DNA of 64,000 nucleotides from Pseudidiomarina homiensis (lineage in GTDB: Bacteria; Pseudomonadota; Gammaproteobacteria; Enterobacterales; Alteromonadaceae). This document shows positions 7,767-18,103 of the stretch, piece after piece. How positions within the stretch are numbered: the first letter of the stretch is position 1; each line of letters begins with the position of its first letter. The notes under the pieces were generated by a model, which saw only the letters and a program-made list of their open reading frames with translations, had not been told where the DNA came from and made no database searches. The stretch covers positions 992,001-1,056,000 of the forward strand of contig NZ_PIPX01000001.1 in NCBI RefSeq assembly GCF_003987225.1, given 5' to 3'. The position numbers and the translations under genes were made by a program.

Positions 7767-9256
7767 CAACCGTTTCCTCTGGTCACAATGGTCGGCGTTA
7801 ACAAGACCAAGGTTTCGCTATGCCGCTGCTGCTCAAGTTGTTGGCCACCGAGCATAATACTTAGCCAACTTTGTTGCGCCTGAAGCTGAGACCGCTGATT
7901 ACGCAAACCAGACAAGAGTAATGTTTGTCCATCAGCAACCGCGGCTTGCATAAAAAATTGCTTACGGTTGGTATGCGGCGTTTGAATCAACTGGTCGCCT
8001 GACCGCACTTCATCAATGCGTTGCAGATCGGAAAGTTCAGTTGATAACTGGAGAATAACTTCGCCTTCGCGAATACTAGGTAATAAATAAAGCTCGAACC
8101 CCGTTGTTACGACTCCCGGTTGCAATGTTGTCGTAGCTCCCACATTCACTGTGCTTGTGGTTCCAGCCGAGGCTAAATAAGTCGCATTATCCTGTAAGGC
8201 AATTTTAGCTATTTGATTGTTTAAACTTACTACTCTTGGTTGGTTATTGATTGTCACCAAGCCTTGCTGCTCAAGTGCTTGAATAAAGAGTTCAGAACCT
8301 GCGGCACGTCCACTTTGACGCTGCCAGAACAATTGCCCACCAAGGGCATCGGCAAGTGCGCCACCACCCGCACCTAAACCTAGAACCGCATTACCACCGG
8401 CCGTTTGCGTTAATGCCTGCCAATCGATGCCAAGTTGTTGCTCATCATTAAAATTAACTTCAATGATCTGCACTTCAATGGCGACCTGACGGGTAAGCCT
8501 CTCGTTTTGTTGCCGCAGATAACTCGCAACCGCTTGCACATGATAAGGCGTGTCACGCACCACCACCGACGTTGAACTCTGATTTAAGCTCACAACACCG
8601 TGCTCGGATACCAATAATTTTAGGGTGCGCGCCAAATCATCCCAGACACTTAGACGTTCGTTACGAAAGTTACTGTATTGCTCACTCGATCGTTGCGGAG
8701 TACCACCTGAGGGCATCCCTTGCCCGTCATTAGCGACTTGCCTCGTCGTATCTTTATTCCCCATAAAATATTCGCTAGCACCGGCAATAAACGCCACGTC
8801 AAATTCCATCGTTTGCCAGCGGCTCCAACGCAACTGTTGATCATCGTACTCAACATGCCAGTTCAAGTGATTGGCAATAGCCTTGATCAAGTCCCCGCGG
8901 TACCCTTTGAAAACTAACGAAACCTCTTGTTCAGCTAAGTTGGGATCGGCAAACGCAAAGGTTACGTACTGGTCAGTGAATACCGATGCAAGTAGGCTAT
9001 CAAGCGGCATTGCGTTGACCTCGACCTGCACTTCTTGGCTATACCAGACGGGCTCTTGTTGCAGTGTTTCGTCGAGCGCTGGCACGAAAAAGTCATCGGC
9101 GTATTGAACTGTCTCTGCCGCAACGGCGGCTGGATAGCGCAACTTGGCAAGCTCAGCCAACGCCCTCGACTTGCGCTCTTCGAGGTCATGGGTGTTAGGT
9201 GTTTGGCATGCTCCAAGCAGCAACACCACACTGATCAGCGCGTATCTGGTCATCAT
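7766..9256 (-). CDS. pilN: PilN/BfpB-type outer-membrane secretin lipoprotein
   Basis: 496 residues with a lipobox (VVLLLGACQ), so the mature protein is lipidated at Cys 17. An N0-like domain (MPLDSLLASVFTDQYVTFAFAD) is followed by a segment absent from type IVa PilQ and then the secretin core from about residue 240 (IEVQIIEVNFNDEQQLGIDW, FELYLLPSIREGEVILQLSTELSDLQ, HTNRKQFFMQAAVADGQTLLLSGL). This matches lipoprotein secretins of type IVb pili (R64 PilN, BfpB). It forms the outer-membrane exit pore. ATG overlaps the upstream stop as ATGA. Confidence 0.88.
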   Translation of the reverse strand: MMTRYALISVVLLLGACQTPNTHDLEERKSRALAELAKLRYPAAVAAETVQYADDFFVPALDETLQQEPVWYSQEVQVEVNAMPLDSLLASVFTDQYVTFAFADPNLAEQEVSLVFKGYRGDLIKAIANHLNWHVEYDDQQLRWSRWQTMEFDVAFIAGASEYFMGNKDTTRQVANDGQGMPSGGTPQRSSEQYSNFRNERLSVWDDLARTLKLLVSEHGVVSLNQSSTSVVVRDTPYHVQAVASYLRQQNERLTRQVAIEVQIIEVNFNDEQQLGIDWQALTQTAGGNAVLGLGAGGGALADALGGQLFWQRQSGRAAGSELFIQALEQQGLVTINNQPRVVSLNNQIAKIALQDNATYLASAGTTSTVNVGATTTLQPGVVTTGFELYLLPSIREGEVILQLSTELSDLQRIDEVRSGDQLIQTPHTNRKQFFMQAAVADGQTLLLSGLRNQRSQLQAQQSWLSIMLGGQQLEQQRHSETLVLLTPTIVTRGNG

Positions 9257-9696
9257 TGCACCTGAGCGGTTGGCGCTACCACAGCCATGTGATTAGCGTA
9301 CAAAGTGAGTTGCAGTTGATACGGTTGCAGGATTTTGGTGAGTGCGCGCTGCCAATCGTCGGCCGCAAACTCAAAGTGAGTCGACCAACGATAATGTGGT
9401 GATGCGCGCCAATCGATGTATTCAACATCGAAACCTTGCTTAATCAAGCTTTCGACTTGTGGTTTAAGTAAGCCGGGTTGCAAACGCGCGGTAATGGCTT
9501 GCGCGGCAGCTGCTTCTGTAACTGCGGCGCGCTGCGGCTTAAAAGGTTCAGCTGCGAAGGAAAAGCTCGGGCAGGTCGAGGCTGCTACGGGGGAGTCAAT
9601 TTGACTGTAACTTGACGTGCACCAGATCGCGAGCGGTAATGCCAAGTAGGGCAAAATTCTACGGATAACTTGAGAAAAATAAACGCCTTGGCCCAT
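9253..9696 (-). CDS. PilL/TcpQ-like periplasmic secretin partner
   Basis: 147 residues with a signal sequence (ILPYLALPLAIWCTSSYSQ). The C-terminal half reads ...YIDWRASPHYRWSTHFEFAADDWQRALTKILQPYQLQLTLYANHMAVV, which fits the TcpQ/PilL C-terminal domain that binds and localises the secretin of Vibrio toxin-coregulated and R64 pili. First gene of the ten-gene pilus operon. GGAGGT six nt before the ATG is the strongest ribosome binding site of the cluster, consistent with operon-leading position. Confidence 0.7.
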   Translation of the reverse strand: MGQGVYFSQVIRRILPYLALPLAIWCTSSYSQIDSPVAASTCPSFSFAAEPFKPQRAAVTEAAAAQAITARLQPGLLKPQVESLIKQGFDVEYIDWRASPHYRWSTHFEFAADDWQRALTKILQPYQLQLTLYANHMAVVAPTAQVQ

Positions 9697-9719
9697 GTAG
9701 TGACCTCCATGTCAGATTG

Positions 9720-9740
9720 CACCGTTGTTCCGTCACGGTG
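9720..9740. repeat. inverted repeat in the leader of the pilus operon
   Basis: CACCGT and ACGGTG arms of 6 bp with a 9-nt spacer, about 25 nt before the first pilus gene's ATG. It could be an operator or a leader hairpin; arms are short and function is unknown. Confidence 0.35.
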
Positions 9741-9749
9741 TCCTCTAAC

Positions 9750-9778
9750 TGTAGTCACTGCCCTCACCCGCCGCAAGC
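9750..9778 (-). promoter_or_regulatory. candidate promoter of the pilus operon
   Basis: On the minus strand TTGCGG is followed by 17 nt and TACAGT. The -35 agrees with the consensus only in TTG. It sits between topA and the first pilus gene and overlaps the short hairpin at 9766-9782 (ACCCGC/GCGGGT), which might also serve topA as a weak terminator; no T-run follows that hairpin. Confidence 0.35.
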
Positions 9779-9803
9779 GGGTAAGAGCGGATTCTAGCGA
9801 GCG

Positions 9804-12437
9804 TTATTTCTTACGCTTTTTAGTTTCTTTGACCTGCCATTTACCATCGCGATAGTAAGCCTGCCACCCCGTTGGCTTACCATCGGCTTCGGTAATAACA
9901 TACTGCTCTTTTTGTTTGCGGCTGTAGCGAACGATCGCTTCATTACCGTCATCATCCTCGGTCGGCGCTTCGGTTAAATAATGAAACTTCTTCGGAATAC
10001 GATCCTTAAAACGTTGCAACTCCGCAACTTTTACCGCACGTGTTTCACGTGACTTTGGAAACGTATTCGCCGACATAAACACACCAGACGCACCATCGCG
10101 CAGCACAAAATACGCATCAGAGTTCTCACATGGTAATTCTGGGAATGGCACAGGATCTTCCTTCGGTGGCGCTGGTTGACCATTTTTCAGGAGTTTTCGT
10201 GTGTTCTTACAGTCATCATTGGTGCAATCAAAGTATTTACCAAAGCGCCCCGTTTTCAGCTGCATGTCACTACCACAGCGATCACATTCAAGCACTGGCC
10301 CATCATAACCTTTGATGCGGAACTCACCATACTCGACCAATTGCCCGGGACAAGCAGGATTGTTACCACAAACATGTAATTTGCGCTCTTTATCAATCAA
10401 GTAGCTGTCCATCGCGGTACCGCACTCCGGACAACGTTTTTTCGCCCGCAACGCTTCCGTTTCCGCTTCGTCGTCATCACTCACTTTGACAGCTTCTTCG
10501 CCAGGCAACAGATTCAGCGTTTGGGTGCAACGTTCCTTGGCTGGCAGCTCATAACCAGAACAACCTAGAAATACGCCGGTCGATGCTGTGCGTATGCCCA
10601 TTTTGCGGCCACACTTCGGACAATCGATATCGGTCAGAACCATCTCATTGCCACGCATACCGCCAGCCTCCGGCGGTAGCTCGGCTTTCTCAAGTTTCTT
10701 CGAAAACTCGTCGTAAAAAGCATCTAAAGTTTGTTTCCAATCACGCTTCCCTTCCGCAATGTCATCGAGCGCCTGCTCCATTTCGGCGGTAAAATTGTAA
10801 TTCAATAAGCGCGAGAAATTTTCGACTAAACGATCATTGACGATTTCACCCATTTTTTCGGCATAAAAACGACGGTTCTCAACTCGCACGTAGCCACGAT
10901 CCTGAATGGTCGATATAATCGAAGCATAAGTCGACGGGCGGCCTATGCCGCGCTTTTCTAACTCTTTTACCAATGACGCTTCGCTGAAACGTGCCGGCGG
11001 CTTGGTAAAGTGCTGTTGCGGATCCAATGCCTGTAAATTCAAGACATCGCCTTTCTTTACATCCGGCAACGTCGCGTCATCCGCATTTTTGGAGCCCGCA
11101 GGCGGTTGCACTTTCGTCCAACCGGCAAAGCGCATAACCCGACCTCTGGCCTTCAATTCATAATCCCCCGCGCCCACGGTCAAAGTGGTGGAGTCGTAGC
11201 GGGCTGGTGTCATCTGGCAAGCGACGAATTGTCGCCAAATGAGCTCATAGAGACGCTGAGCATCGCGCTCCATATCACGCAACTGTTCCGACTTAACACT
11301 GACACTCGAGGGACGAATTGCCTCGTGCGCTTCTTGCGCATTTTGCTTGGCGCCATACACATTCGGCTTTTCGGGCAAGTAGTCTTTACCGTACTGCTTA
11401 CCAATGAAGTCGCGACATGTTGCCACTGCTTCCTTACTCAAGTTGGTCGAGTCGGTACGCATGTACGTGATGTGACCCGCTTCATACAGACGCTGCGCCA
11501 ACATCATGGTTTTCTTCACACCATAACCGAGTCGCGTGCTCGCTGCTTGTTGCAGAGTTGAGGTGATAAACGGTGCCGATGGTCGGCTGCTCGTTGGTTT
11601 ATCTTCACGGTCGATAACTTTGTAGTCCGCCGTCTTGAGTGCAGCAACAGCCTTATCTGCGGCGGCTTTATCACCAGCCTTGAACGTTTTTCCAAGGTAC
11701 TTCGCTAACTGCATGCGCAATTCTTGTTTCTGCGCAGTGCTTAGGTCAGCATAAATATCCCAGTATTCTTCCGGTACAAATGCTTTAATCTCGCGTTCGC
11801 GTTCAACCACCAAGCGTACCGCAACCGACTGAACTCGCCCTGCCGACAAGCCTCTGGCAATTTTTTTCCAAAGCAATGGTGAAACCATAAAGCCCACCAC
11901 CCGATCAAGAAAGCGGCGGGTTTGTTGGGCGTTCACGCGGTCAAGGTTAAGGTGTGCAGGCTGCGAAAACGCATCTTGAATCGCATTCTTGGTGATCTCG
12001 TTAAAGACCACCCGACGAAAGCGTTCGTCGTCGCCACCAATAAGCTCGCGTAGGTGCCAAGCAATGGCTTCCCCCTCGCGGTCCAAATCCGTTGCGAGAT
12101 AGACGGCATCGGCTTTCTTCGCTAGCTTTTGTAGCTCGCTGACAACCTTTTCTTTGCCGGGTAAAACTTCGTAATGTGCTTCCCAGCCGTGCTCGGGATC
12201 TACCCCCATCCGGGCGACAAGCTTCTTGAACTCGCGCGCCTGTCGATAGGCTTCTTTTTGTTCCGGCGACATCTTGCGCACTTCAGCTGGTGACTTTTTC
12301 GCCACCTCCGCAGTGCTGCGCGTAGGTAGGTCACGTACGTGGCCGACACTCGATTTCACGACGAAATCGTTGCCTAAATATTTATTTATGGTCTTAGCCT
12401 TGGCCGGCGACTCGACAATTACTAGCGATTTTGCCAT
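9804..12437 (-). CDS. topA: DNA topoisomerase I (type IA)
   Basis: 877-residue enzyme that relaxes negative supercoils through a 5'-phosphotyrosine. Toprim domain at the N-terminus ([32 protein letters not shown]), active-site Tyr around residue 325 in [11 protein letters not shown], and [12 protein letters not shown]. Three C4 zinc ribbons follow from about residue 590 ([24 protein letters not shown]), then a basic tail ending KKRKK. Length is close to E. coli TopA (865). AAGGA precedes the ATG by three nt. Confidence 0.97.
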   Translation of the reverse strand: MAKSLVIVESPAKAKTINKYLGNDFVVKSSVGHVRDLPTRSTAEVAKKSPAEVRKMSPEQKEAYRQAREFKKLVARMGVDPEHGWEAHYEVLPGKEKVVSELQKLAKKADAVYLATDLDREGEAIAWHLRELIGGDDERFRRVVFNEITKNAIQDAFSQPAHLNLDRVNAQQTRRFLDRVVGFMVSPLLWKKIARGLSAGRVQSVAVRLVVEREREIKAFVPEEYWDIYADLSTAQKQELRMQLAKYLGKTFKAGDKAAADKAVAALKTADYKVIDREDKPTSSRPSAPFITSTLQQAASTRLGYGVKKTMMLAQRLYEAGHITYMRTDSTNLSKEAVATCRDFIGKQYGKDYLPEKPNVYGAKQNAQEAHEAIRPSSVSVKSEQLRDMERDAQRLYELIWRQFVACQMTPARYDSTTLTVGAGDYELKARGRVMRFAGWTKVQPPAGSKNADDATLPDVKKGDVLNLQALDPQQHFTKPPARFSEASLVKELEKRGIGRPSTYASIISTIQDRGYVRVENRRFYAEKMGEIVNDRLVENFSRLLNYNFTAEMEQALDDIAEGKRDWKQTLDAFYDEFSKKLEKAELPPEAGGMRGNEMVLTDIDCPKCGRKMGIRTASTGVFLGCSGYELPAKERCTQTLNLLPGEEAVKVSDDDEAETEALRAKKRCPECGTAMDSYLIDKERKLHVCGNNPACPGQLVEYGEFRIKGYDGPVLECDRCGSDMQLKTGRFGKYFDCTNDDCKNTRKLLKNGQPAPPKEDPVPFPELPCENSDAYFVLRDGASGVFMSANTFPKSRETRAVKVAELQRFKDRIPKKFHYLTEAPTEDDDGNEAIVRYSRKQKEQYVITEADGKPTGWQAYYRDGKWQVKETKKRKK

Positions 12438-12475
12438 GCGTCCTTCGTGTCCTAATAAGATGGGATCTTTTTTTA

Positions 12476-12504
12476 GATATATCGCTTCTGTTCACAGTAA
12501 ACAA
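12476..12504 (-). promoter_or_regulatory. topA: candidate topA promoter
   Basis: Minus strand: TTGTTT (12499-12504), 17-nt spacer, TATATC (12476-12481), giving a leader of about 35 nt. Both hexamers are imperfect, but spacing is ideal. topA promoters in other bacteria respond to supercoiling; nothing here shows that directly. Confidence 0.4.
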
Positions 12505-12604
12505 CCATGCGAAGCAAATTTAATAAAAATTCGTTGATTACTTATAGCTATGCAAGCGCTCCTCGGATCACCTTGTAAGACGCGGACTTACGCCACTTCA
12601 GGGC

Positions 12605-12633
12605 TTACACAAGAGGCCCGTTGTGGGTATAAT
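12605..12633 (+). promoter_or_regulatory. astB: astB promoter
   Basis: TTACAC (12605-12610), a 17-nt spacer and a perfect TATAAT (12628-12633) precede astB by about 40 nt. The consensus -10 suggests sigma-70 transcription. I do not see a convincing ArgR box. Confidence 0.65.
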
Positions 12634-12673
12634 AGCCGCCAATCACTTGCTTGCAACTGCAATGGAGGAATTC

Positions 12674-14020
12674 GTGAGCACTCAACATTTTGAAGTGAAC
12701 TTCGACGGTCTGGTTGGCCCTACGCACAATTACGCGGGTCTATCCTTTGGTAATGTCGCGTCACTATCCAACGCTAAAGCCGTTTCCAGCCCTCGCTCCG
12801 CAGCCAAGCAAGGCCTTGCTAAAATGAAGGCCCTACACGATATGGGAATGGTTCAAGGCGTCTTTGCACCGCATGAGCGCCCTGACATTGCCACCTTGCG
12901 CCGTCTTGGTTTCACTGGCAACGATGGCGAAGTTCTCTACAAAGCCGCCACCGAAGCGCCGCAAATTTATCAGGCTGTGTGCTCCGCTTCAAGTATGTGG
13001 ACGGCAAATGCAGCAACGGTATCGCCGGGCGCAGACACTGCGAATGGGAAAGTCCACTTTACCCCCGCTAACTTGACCAATAAATTCCACCGTTCATTGG
13101 AGCCGATGACCAGCGGCCGTATTTTACAAGCTATGTTCAATAACTCACGTTATTTTGAACATCATCTGCACTTACCTGACAACGAGCATTTTGGTGATGA
13201 GGGTGCGGCGAACCATACGCGATTGTGTAGCAACTATGGCCACGCCGGTGTCGAGATCTTTACCTTCGGACGTTATGCATTTGACAGTAGTAAGCCGGCA
13301 CCAACGAAGTTCCCTGCACGGCAAACCTTTGAAGCGTCGCAAGCGATTGCGCGTTTGCATGGCCTGAGTGACGAAAATACAGTCTATATTCAGCAGAATC
13401 CGGATGTTATCGATCAGGGTGTATTCCACAATGACGTCATCGCGGTAGGTAACCAGAATGTCTTGTTCTACCACGAGCAAGCCTTCTTGGATACCGAAGC
13501 GAAACTTGCTGAAATTCAGCAGAAATTCGGCGCTGAGCCGGTACACTTTATTTGTGTTAAAACCAGCGAAGTCTCTGTGGAAGATGCGGTACAAACTTAT
13601 TTGTTTAATACGCAGTTGCTGACCATGCCAGATGGCAGCATGGCCATCATCGCGCCAACCGAGTGCGAAGAAAATCCGCGCGTGAAGGCTTATTTGGAAG
13701 ATTTAGTGCAGCGTAATACACCTATCAAGAAAGTGCACTTCTTTGACGTTAAACAGAGCATGCGTAATGGCGGTGGTCCGGCTTGTCTGCGCCTAAGGGT
13801 TGCTATGAATGATGATGAGCTTGCTGCAGTCAATCCAGCCGTGATCATGAACGATGGACTCTTTACTCGCCTTAATGAGTGGGTAGATAAGCATTATCGC
13901 GAAGAATTGAGTGTGGATGACCTGCGTGACCCACAGTTGCTGAACGAGTCGCGCGGCGCACTCGACGAGCTGACGCAAATCCTGAAATTAGGCTCGGTTT
14001 ACCCGTTCCAACTGGTATAA
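12674..14020 (+). CDS. astB: N-succinylarginine dihydrolase AstB
   Basis: Second enzyme of the arginine succinyltransferase pathway: it hydrolyses N2-succinylarginine to succinylornithine, CO2 and ammonia. The 448 residues (E. coli 447) begin [26 protein letters not shown], and the guanidine-modifying catalytic residues are recognisable: His in [12 protein letters not shown] and the nucleophilic Cys in [15 protein letters not shown] near residue 371. I chose GTG 12674 because GGAGGA lies five nt upstream; an earlier in-frame start at 12623 lies inside the promoter. No other ast gene is adjacent, unlike the E. coli astCADBE operon. Confidence 0.95.
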   Translation: MSTQHFEVNFDGLVGPTHNYAGLSFGNVASLSNAKAVSSPRSAAKQGLAKMKALHDMGMVQGVFAPHERPDIATLRRLGFTGNDGEVLYKAATEAPQIYQAVCSASSMWTANAATVSPGADTANGKVHFTPANLTNKFHRSLEPMTSGRILQAMFNNSRYFEHHLHLPDNEHFGDEGAANHTRLCSNYGHAGVEIFTFGRYAFDSSKPAPTKFPARQTFEASQAIARLHGLSDENTVYIQQNPDVIDQGVFHNDVIAVGNQNVLFYHEQAFLDTEAKLAEIQQKFGAEPVHFICVKTSEVSVEDAVQTYLFNTQLLTMPDGSMAIIAPTECEENPRVKAYLEDLVQRNTPIKKVHFFDVKQSMRNGGGPACLRLRVAMNDDELAAVNPAVIMNDGLFTRLNEWVDKHYREELSVDDLRDPQLLNESRGALDELTQILKLGSVYPFQLV

Positions 14021-14046
14021 AAAAAGCCCGCTTCGGCGGGCTTTTT
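14021..14046 (+). terminator. Rho-independent terminator of astB
   Basis: 11-bp stem AAAAAGCCCGC / GCGGGCTTTTT with a TTCG tetraloop directly after the astB TAA. The A- and T-runs on both sides make it usable from either strand, so it may also stop purF transcription. Confidence 0.93.
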
Positions 14047-14057
14047 GTTTGTTCATG

Positions 14058-14145
14058 GTAGCCCGTGGTTCTACCACGGATCCAACTGCGCATTTCAACC
14101 ATGCTCGTTCAATTCGATATTTCCCGTGGTAGAACCACGGGCTAC
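14058..14145. repeat. REPIN-like doublet of inverted REP palindromes
   Basis: Two 22-nt units in opposite orientation, 14058-14079 and 14124-14145, identical when one is reverse-complemented. Each begins with GTAG followed by a palindrome with CCGTGG/CCACGG arms and a TTCTA loop. A GTAG/GTGG head plus a hairpin is typical of REP sequences mobilised by RAYT (TnpA-REP) proteins. The GTAG of the second unit supplies the TAG stop codon of purF. Confidence 0.78.
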
Positions 14146-15662
14146 TCGTCGTCGCTTTCGTTGTGCAACTCAAGATTGGCATCTTCCTCGCCATCGCCAC
14201 CGTGACGCGCGACATCATTGCGTGCGGCGTCGAGACGATCAAGATAACTTTGATTGATGTCGCCGGTGATGTACTCGCCACTGAATACCGAAGTTTCGAA
14301 CTGCTGAATGGAGGGGTTTTCTTCTTTTACCGCAGCGATCAAATCTTCAAGATCTTGATAGATTAAACCATCCGCTTTAATCAATGCATTAATCTCGTCA
14401 GCTTCACGGCCATGGCCAATCAATTCGTTCGCACTTGGCATGTCAATACCGTAAACGTTCGGGAAGCGAATCTCGGGCGCTGCAGAGGCAAAATAGACCT
14501 TCTTCGCACCAGCTTCACGAGCCATTTCGATAATTTGCTCTGACGTGGTACCCCGTACAATGGAGTCATCCACCAACAAGACATTTTTGCCGCGGAACTC
14601 AGCACCAATGGCATTCAGCTTCCGTCGCACTGACTTACGACGTTGCGTCTGACCCGGCATAATAAACGTACGACCAATATAACGATTTTTCACGAAGCCT
14701 TGACGGTAAGGTAAGTCGAGGACATTCGCCATTTCTAGCGCAATATCGCAACTGGTTTCAGGGATGGGGATCACCACATCAATATCAAGATGAGCATAGT
14801 CTTGCTTGATTTTCTCGCCGAGCTTACGTCCCATATTCACCCGTGAGGCATAGACTGAAATTTTGTCAATAAACGAGTCTGGACGGGCAAAATAAACGTA
14901 TTCAAAAATACACGGACAGTGTTGTGGATTATCCGCACATTGACGTGAGAACAGCTCGCCATCTTCGGTAATATAAACCGCTTCACCTGGCTCAATATCA
15001 CGCTCGTACTTGAAGCCGGTTCCGTCAATGGCAACACTTTCTGAGGCGACAATGTACTCGTTACCATTTGGTGTTTCGCGCTTGCCTAACACTAACGGGC
15101 GAATGCCCCATGGGTCGCGAAACGCCACAATACCGAAGCCGATAATCATAGCTACCACCGCATAGGCGCCACGGATTTGCCGATGAACACGACTTACCGT
15201 TGCAAAAACATCATCTGCTGTAAGCTCGAGGCTCTGTTGCTGATAGAGCTCATGGGCAAAAATGTTCAACAGAATTTCTGAGTCAGAGGTCGTGTTGATG
15301 TGGCGACGTGCTTTGGTGAATAACTGATCTTGGATCTCTTGGGCATTCGTAAGATTACCATTATGCGCCATGGCGATACCGAACGGTGAATTCACGTAAA
15401 ACGGCTGTGCCTCGGCAGAGCTTGAGCTTCCCGCGGTCGGATAGCGAACGTGTCCGATCCCCACGCGACCGGCCAAACGATGCATGTGGCGTGTATGAAA
15501 CACATCACGTACGAGGCCGTTCGCTTTACGCAAGCGCAACGTATTGTTGTGCACCGTCATGATGCCTGCGGCGTCCTGCCCGCGATGCTGCAGCATGGTT
15601 AAGCTGTCATACAACGCTTGATTGACCGGATCTTTACCTACTATACCGACGATTCCACACAT
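14142..15662 (-). CDS. purF: amidophosphoribosyltransferase PurF
   Basis: First committed enzyme of purine synthesis: glutamine + PRPP give phosphoribosylamine. 506 residues start MCGIVGIVG; Cys 2 becomes the N-terminal glutaminase nucleophile. The phosphoribosyltransferase domain shows [17 protein letters not shown] (PRPP loop). Last gene of the pdxB-to-purF operon and 20 nt after cvpA, as in E. coli cvpA-purF. The last residues (ESDDE) and stop abut a REP element. No PurR-like operator is evident. Confidence 0.97.
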   Translation of the reverse strand: MCGIVGIVGKDPVNQALYDSLTMLQHRGQDAAGIMTVHNNTLRLRKANGLVRDVFHTRHMHRLAGRVGIGHVRYPTAGSSSSAEAQPFYVNSPFGIAMAHNGNLTNAQEIQDQLFTKARRHINTTSDSEILLNIFAHELYQQQSLELTADDVFATVSRVHRQIRGAYAVVAMIIGFGIVAFRDPWGIRPLVLGKRETPNGNEYIVASESVAIDGTGFKYERDIEPGEAVYITEDGELFSRQCADNPQHCPCIFEYVYFARPDSFIDKISVYASRVNMGRKLGEKIKQDYAHLDIDVVIPIPETSCDIALEMANVLDLPYRQGFVKNRYIGRTFIMPGQTQRRKSVRRKLNAIGAEFRGKNVLLVDDSIVRGTTSEQIIEMAREAGAKKVYFASAAPEIRFPNVYGIDMPSANELIGHGREADEINALIKADGLIYQDLEDLIAAVKEENPSIQQFETSVFSGEYITGDINQSYLDRLDAARNDVARHGGDGEEDANLELHNESDDE

Positions 15663-15682
15663 GCTAGAACAACCTCATTGAC

Positions 15683-16168
15683 TTAATTGGGGAGGAAACT
15701 CGAAGTTTGCTCGAAATACTCAAAAAACCATTGGATAAATACGCCGAAATGCGGGATCAGCAATGACTGCTGCCACCAATCGGTGCCGGCAAGACCGGTA
15801 AAACTATCCAAGAAAAACAGTAAGGCGCTGACAATTAAAACACCGCGCAGCGCACCAAACACACCACCAAGCACACGGTCTGTACCGGTAAGTCCCGTTT
15901 TGTGAACAAGCTGCCCCATCACGTAGTTCACGACTGCGCCAACAATAAGCGTGGTAATGAATAGCGCCAATGCAGCAACCGCATTACGCACAATGGGATC
16001 ATCGAGACCGGTGAAATAAGAGGCGAGATCGGCGTAGTACCAACTGGCAACAAAAAACGCCGCTACCCATACGACCAAAGACAAGGCTTCTTTGATGAAG
16101 CCGCGTACCAAACTGACTAAAGTCGACAAGCAGATAACAATTAAAATAGCATAATCGATCCAGACCAT
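15683..16168 (-). CDS. cvpA: CvpA family membrane protein
   Basis: 161 residues with four predicted membrane helices, starting MVWIDYAILIVICLSTLVSLVRGFIKEALSLVVW, the family signature. Needed for colicin V production in E. coli and linked to envelope homeostasis; biochemical role unknown. Position next to purF is conserved across gammaproteobacteria. AGGA lies 8 nt before the ATG. Confidence 0.93.
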   Translation of the reverse strand: MVWIDYAILIVICLSTLVSLVRGFIKEALSLVVWVAAFFVASWYYADLASYFTGLDDPIVRNAVAALALFITTLIVGAVVNYVMGQLVHKTGLTGTDRVLGGVFGALRGVLIVSALLFFLDSFTGLAGTDWWQQSLLIPHFGVFIQWFFEYFEQTSSFLPN

Positions 16169-16246
16169 AAGGAAGTTCCTAAGGCTGTTTAAGACGCGCG
16201 CAGTTTAACAGAAAAACAGCTGAAAAACGCCACTTTTTATTTAGCT

Positions 16247-16813
16247 TTACGGTTCGTAACTGACAACCCGACCGGAAAGACCTGTGAGCTTTTGTAATTC
16301 GGGAAGTTGTGCTTCAAGTTCGGCTTCGCTAAGCGCTGGCCCGACGAATAAGCGGGTAAGTGTTTTGCCATTCACTTGCGCCGCTTCGCTGTAGGCAGCA
16401 AAGCCATGCTCCTGCAGTTGCTTAATTAGTGCAGCAACCGACTCGGCATTACTAAAGGCGCCTAATTGAATCACATAACCTGGCTCAGACAAGGAGGTGG
16501 TTACCGGTTGTGCAGGCTCTGTGTTGACCTCTTCGCCCGCAGGTTCGGCAACGCGAGGCGCATCTTCTGCGGTAAGCTCGACGGTATCAGGCAACGGCTC
16601 CATTTCATCAACTTCGATCGGTGTACCAGCGAGTTCTTCACTCGGTAGAACCACGGTTTTCTCAATCACCTCAGCATCAGGTTGCATCGGGATTGCTGCT
16701 AACTCTTGCTGTTGCTTCACCTGCTTCCCATCCAGCAACTCTGGCAAAATAATGACTGCTAATGCAATTAAGATGATGCTACCTACGATACGGTTTTGAA
16801 GTTGCGACGCCAT
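16247..16813 (-). CDS. dedD: DedD-like SPOR-domain cell division protein
   Basis: 188 residues: one N-terminal membrane helix (IVGSIILIALAVIILPELLDG, the DedD signature), a Pro/Glu-rich periplasmic linker, and a C-terminal SPOR domain from about residue 115 (YVIQLGAFSNAESVAALIKQL...RLFVGP) that binds denuded septal peptidoglycan. Its ATG lies two nt after the folC stop, in the conserved folC-dedD-cvpA-purF order. Confidence 0.92.
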   Translation of the reverse strand: MASQLQNRIVGSIILIALAVIILPELLDGKQVKQQQELAAIPMQPDAEVIEKTVVLPSEELAGTPIEVDEMEPLPDTVELTAEDAPRVAEPAGEEVNTEPAQPVTTSLSEPGYVIQLGAFSNAESVAALIKQLQEHGFAAYSEAAQVNGKTLTRLFVGPALSEAELEAQLPELQKLTGLSGRVVSYEP

Positions 16814-16815
16814 GC

Positions 16816-18093
16816 TTACTCCGCTTGAGGAATTTGACTAACAGTGTAAAACGAGCCACACACCAATACTAGTGTTTCTACGCTTTCCCGCTGCGCCTCT
16901 GCACAAGCCGCCTGGTAGGCGTCCGCAACCGTCGAAAAGGTATGCACCGATGCAACACTACCGGGCGCCATTTCGTCCGCTAAACGCAAAGCTTTAGCTC
17001 CCCTAGGGCCTGCTAAATCGGCGAAAAACCACTGCCCTACCACCGGCGCTAATGCAGCTAATGTACCGCGAATATCTTTGTCGTGGAGCATTCCTACAAC
17101 GGCCATGATGGTGTAATTGGGAAAGCGGCTGCGGATGTGCTCGGCTAAAAATGTCGCCGCATGGGGGTTATGTGCGACATCCAGTAACACATTTGGTGAG
17201 CCGGGACGAAACTCAAGTCGCCCATGTTCACGCGCTGTCTGAAGCCCCTGCTTAATCGCCTGTAAAGACACCGGTAAAGCCAGCTTTTCGAGAGCCTTCA
17301 GTGCCGTAGCAGCGTTCGGTAACGGTAGCTGCGGTAGCGGTAGCTGCCGCAGGACACTGGATCGCCCAACGTAATCCCAGGTTTCAGTATCAGCATTGCG
17401 CCGATAGTGAAAATCGCGACCTACCCGTGCGGGCTCAATGCCACGCTGCCTTAACTCAGCCAAAACAGTAGCGGGAAAATCAGGCTCGCCGATGATTGCT
17501 GCTTTGTCAGGGCGGAAAATACCTGCCTTTTCCCGCGCGATGCTTTCGCGATCAGGACCAAGAAAAGCGACGTGGTCGATACCTACAGAGGTGATCACAC
17601 CAACATCAGCAGCGATACAATTCACTGCATCAAGACGCCCGCCCAGACCGACTTCTAAAATCCAAACGTCCAATGCTTGCTGCTGTAACAACCAAAATGC
17701 CGCCAAGGTACCAAACTCAAAGTACGTCAGTGACGTGTCACCCCGCGCTTGCTCAACCGCGTTAAACGCCTCAACGTGGTACTGTGCATCAAGTTGCTGA
17801 GCATTGATGCGCACCCGTTCCTCATAATCCACTAAATGTGGTGAAATATAGACACCGGTAACATAACCTGCGGCGCGCAACATCGTCTCAAGGTAGCGAA
17901 CAGTGGAGCCTTTGCCGTTGGTACCAGCAACCGTGATCACCTTCGCTTGGCCAGGCGCAATTCCTAAACGTTGCGCGACCGCCTGTATTCGCTCTAAACC
18001 GAGATCAATTTCGCTAGGGTGCAGGGCTTCTAAATAGGACAGCCAGGCATCAAGCCCGGCTGTGACAGAAGGTGGTTGAGGTGTTGCGCTCAT
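16816..18093 (-). CDS. folC: bifunctional folylpolyglutamate / dihydrofolate synthase
   Basis: 425 residues. Adds L-glutamate to dihydropteroate and to reduced folates with ATP. Mur-ligase-type P-loop VAGTNGKGSTVRYLETML, then LTYFEFGTLAAFWLL and LEVGLGGRLDAVN, and C-terminal LLDVAHNPHAA. I start at ATG 18093, eleven nt beyond the accD stop; the reading frame is open further upstream but runs over accD and has no family similarity there. Confidence 0.94.
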   Translation of the reverse strand: MSATPQPPSVTAGLDAWLSYLEALHPSEIDLGLERIQAVAQRLGIAPGQAKVITVAGTNGKGSTVRYLETMLRAAGYVTGVYISPHLVDYEERVRINAQQLDAQYHVEAFNAVEQARGDTSLTYFEFGTLAAFWLLQQQALDVWILEVGLGGRLDAVNCIAADVGVITSVGIDHVAFLGPDRESIAREKAGIFRPDKAAIIGEPDFPATVLAELRQRGIEPARVGRDFHYRRNADTETWDYVGRSSVLRQLPLPQLPLPNAATALKALEKLALPVSLQAIKQGLQTAREHGRLEFRPGSPNVLLDVAHNPHAATFLAEHIRSRFPNYTIMAVVGMLHDKDIRGTLAALAPVVGQWFFADLAGPRGAKALRLADEMAPGSVASVHTFSTVADAYQAACAEAQRESVETLVLVCGSFYTVSQIPQAE

Positions 18094-18103
18094 GAGCGTT
18101 TGA

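Noticed and set aside
1520..9696. MSHA or type II secretion cluster
   Set aside because: The secretin is a lipoprotein of the PilN/BfpB kind, the pilin has the PilS NPWGG pattern and a TcpQ-like gene leads; MshJ/K/M/N or GspC/L/M counterparts are not seen.
9766..9782. Terminator after topA
   Set aside because: The ACCCGC/GCGGGT hairpin is only 6 bp and lacks a T-run; kept only as a comment under the pilus promoter.
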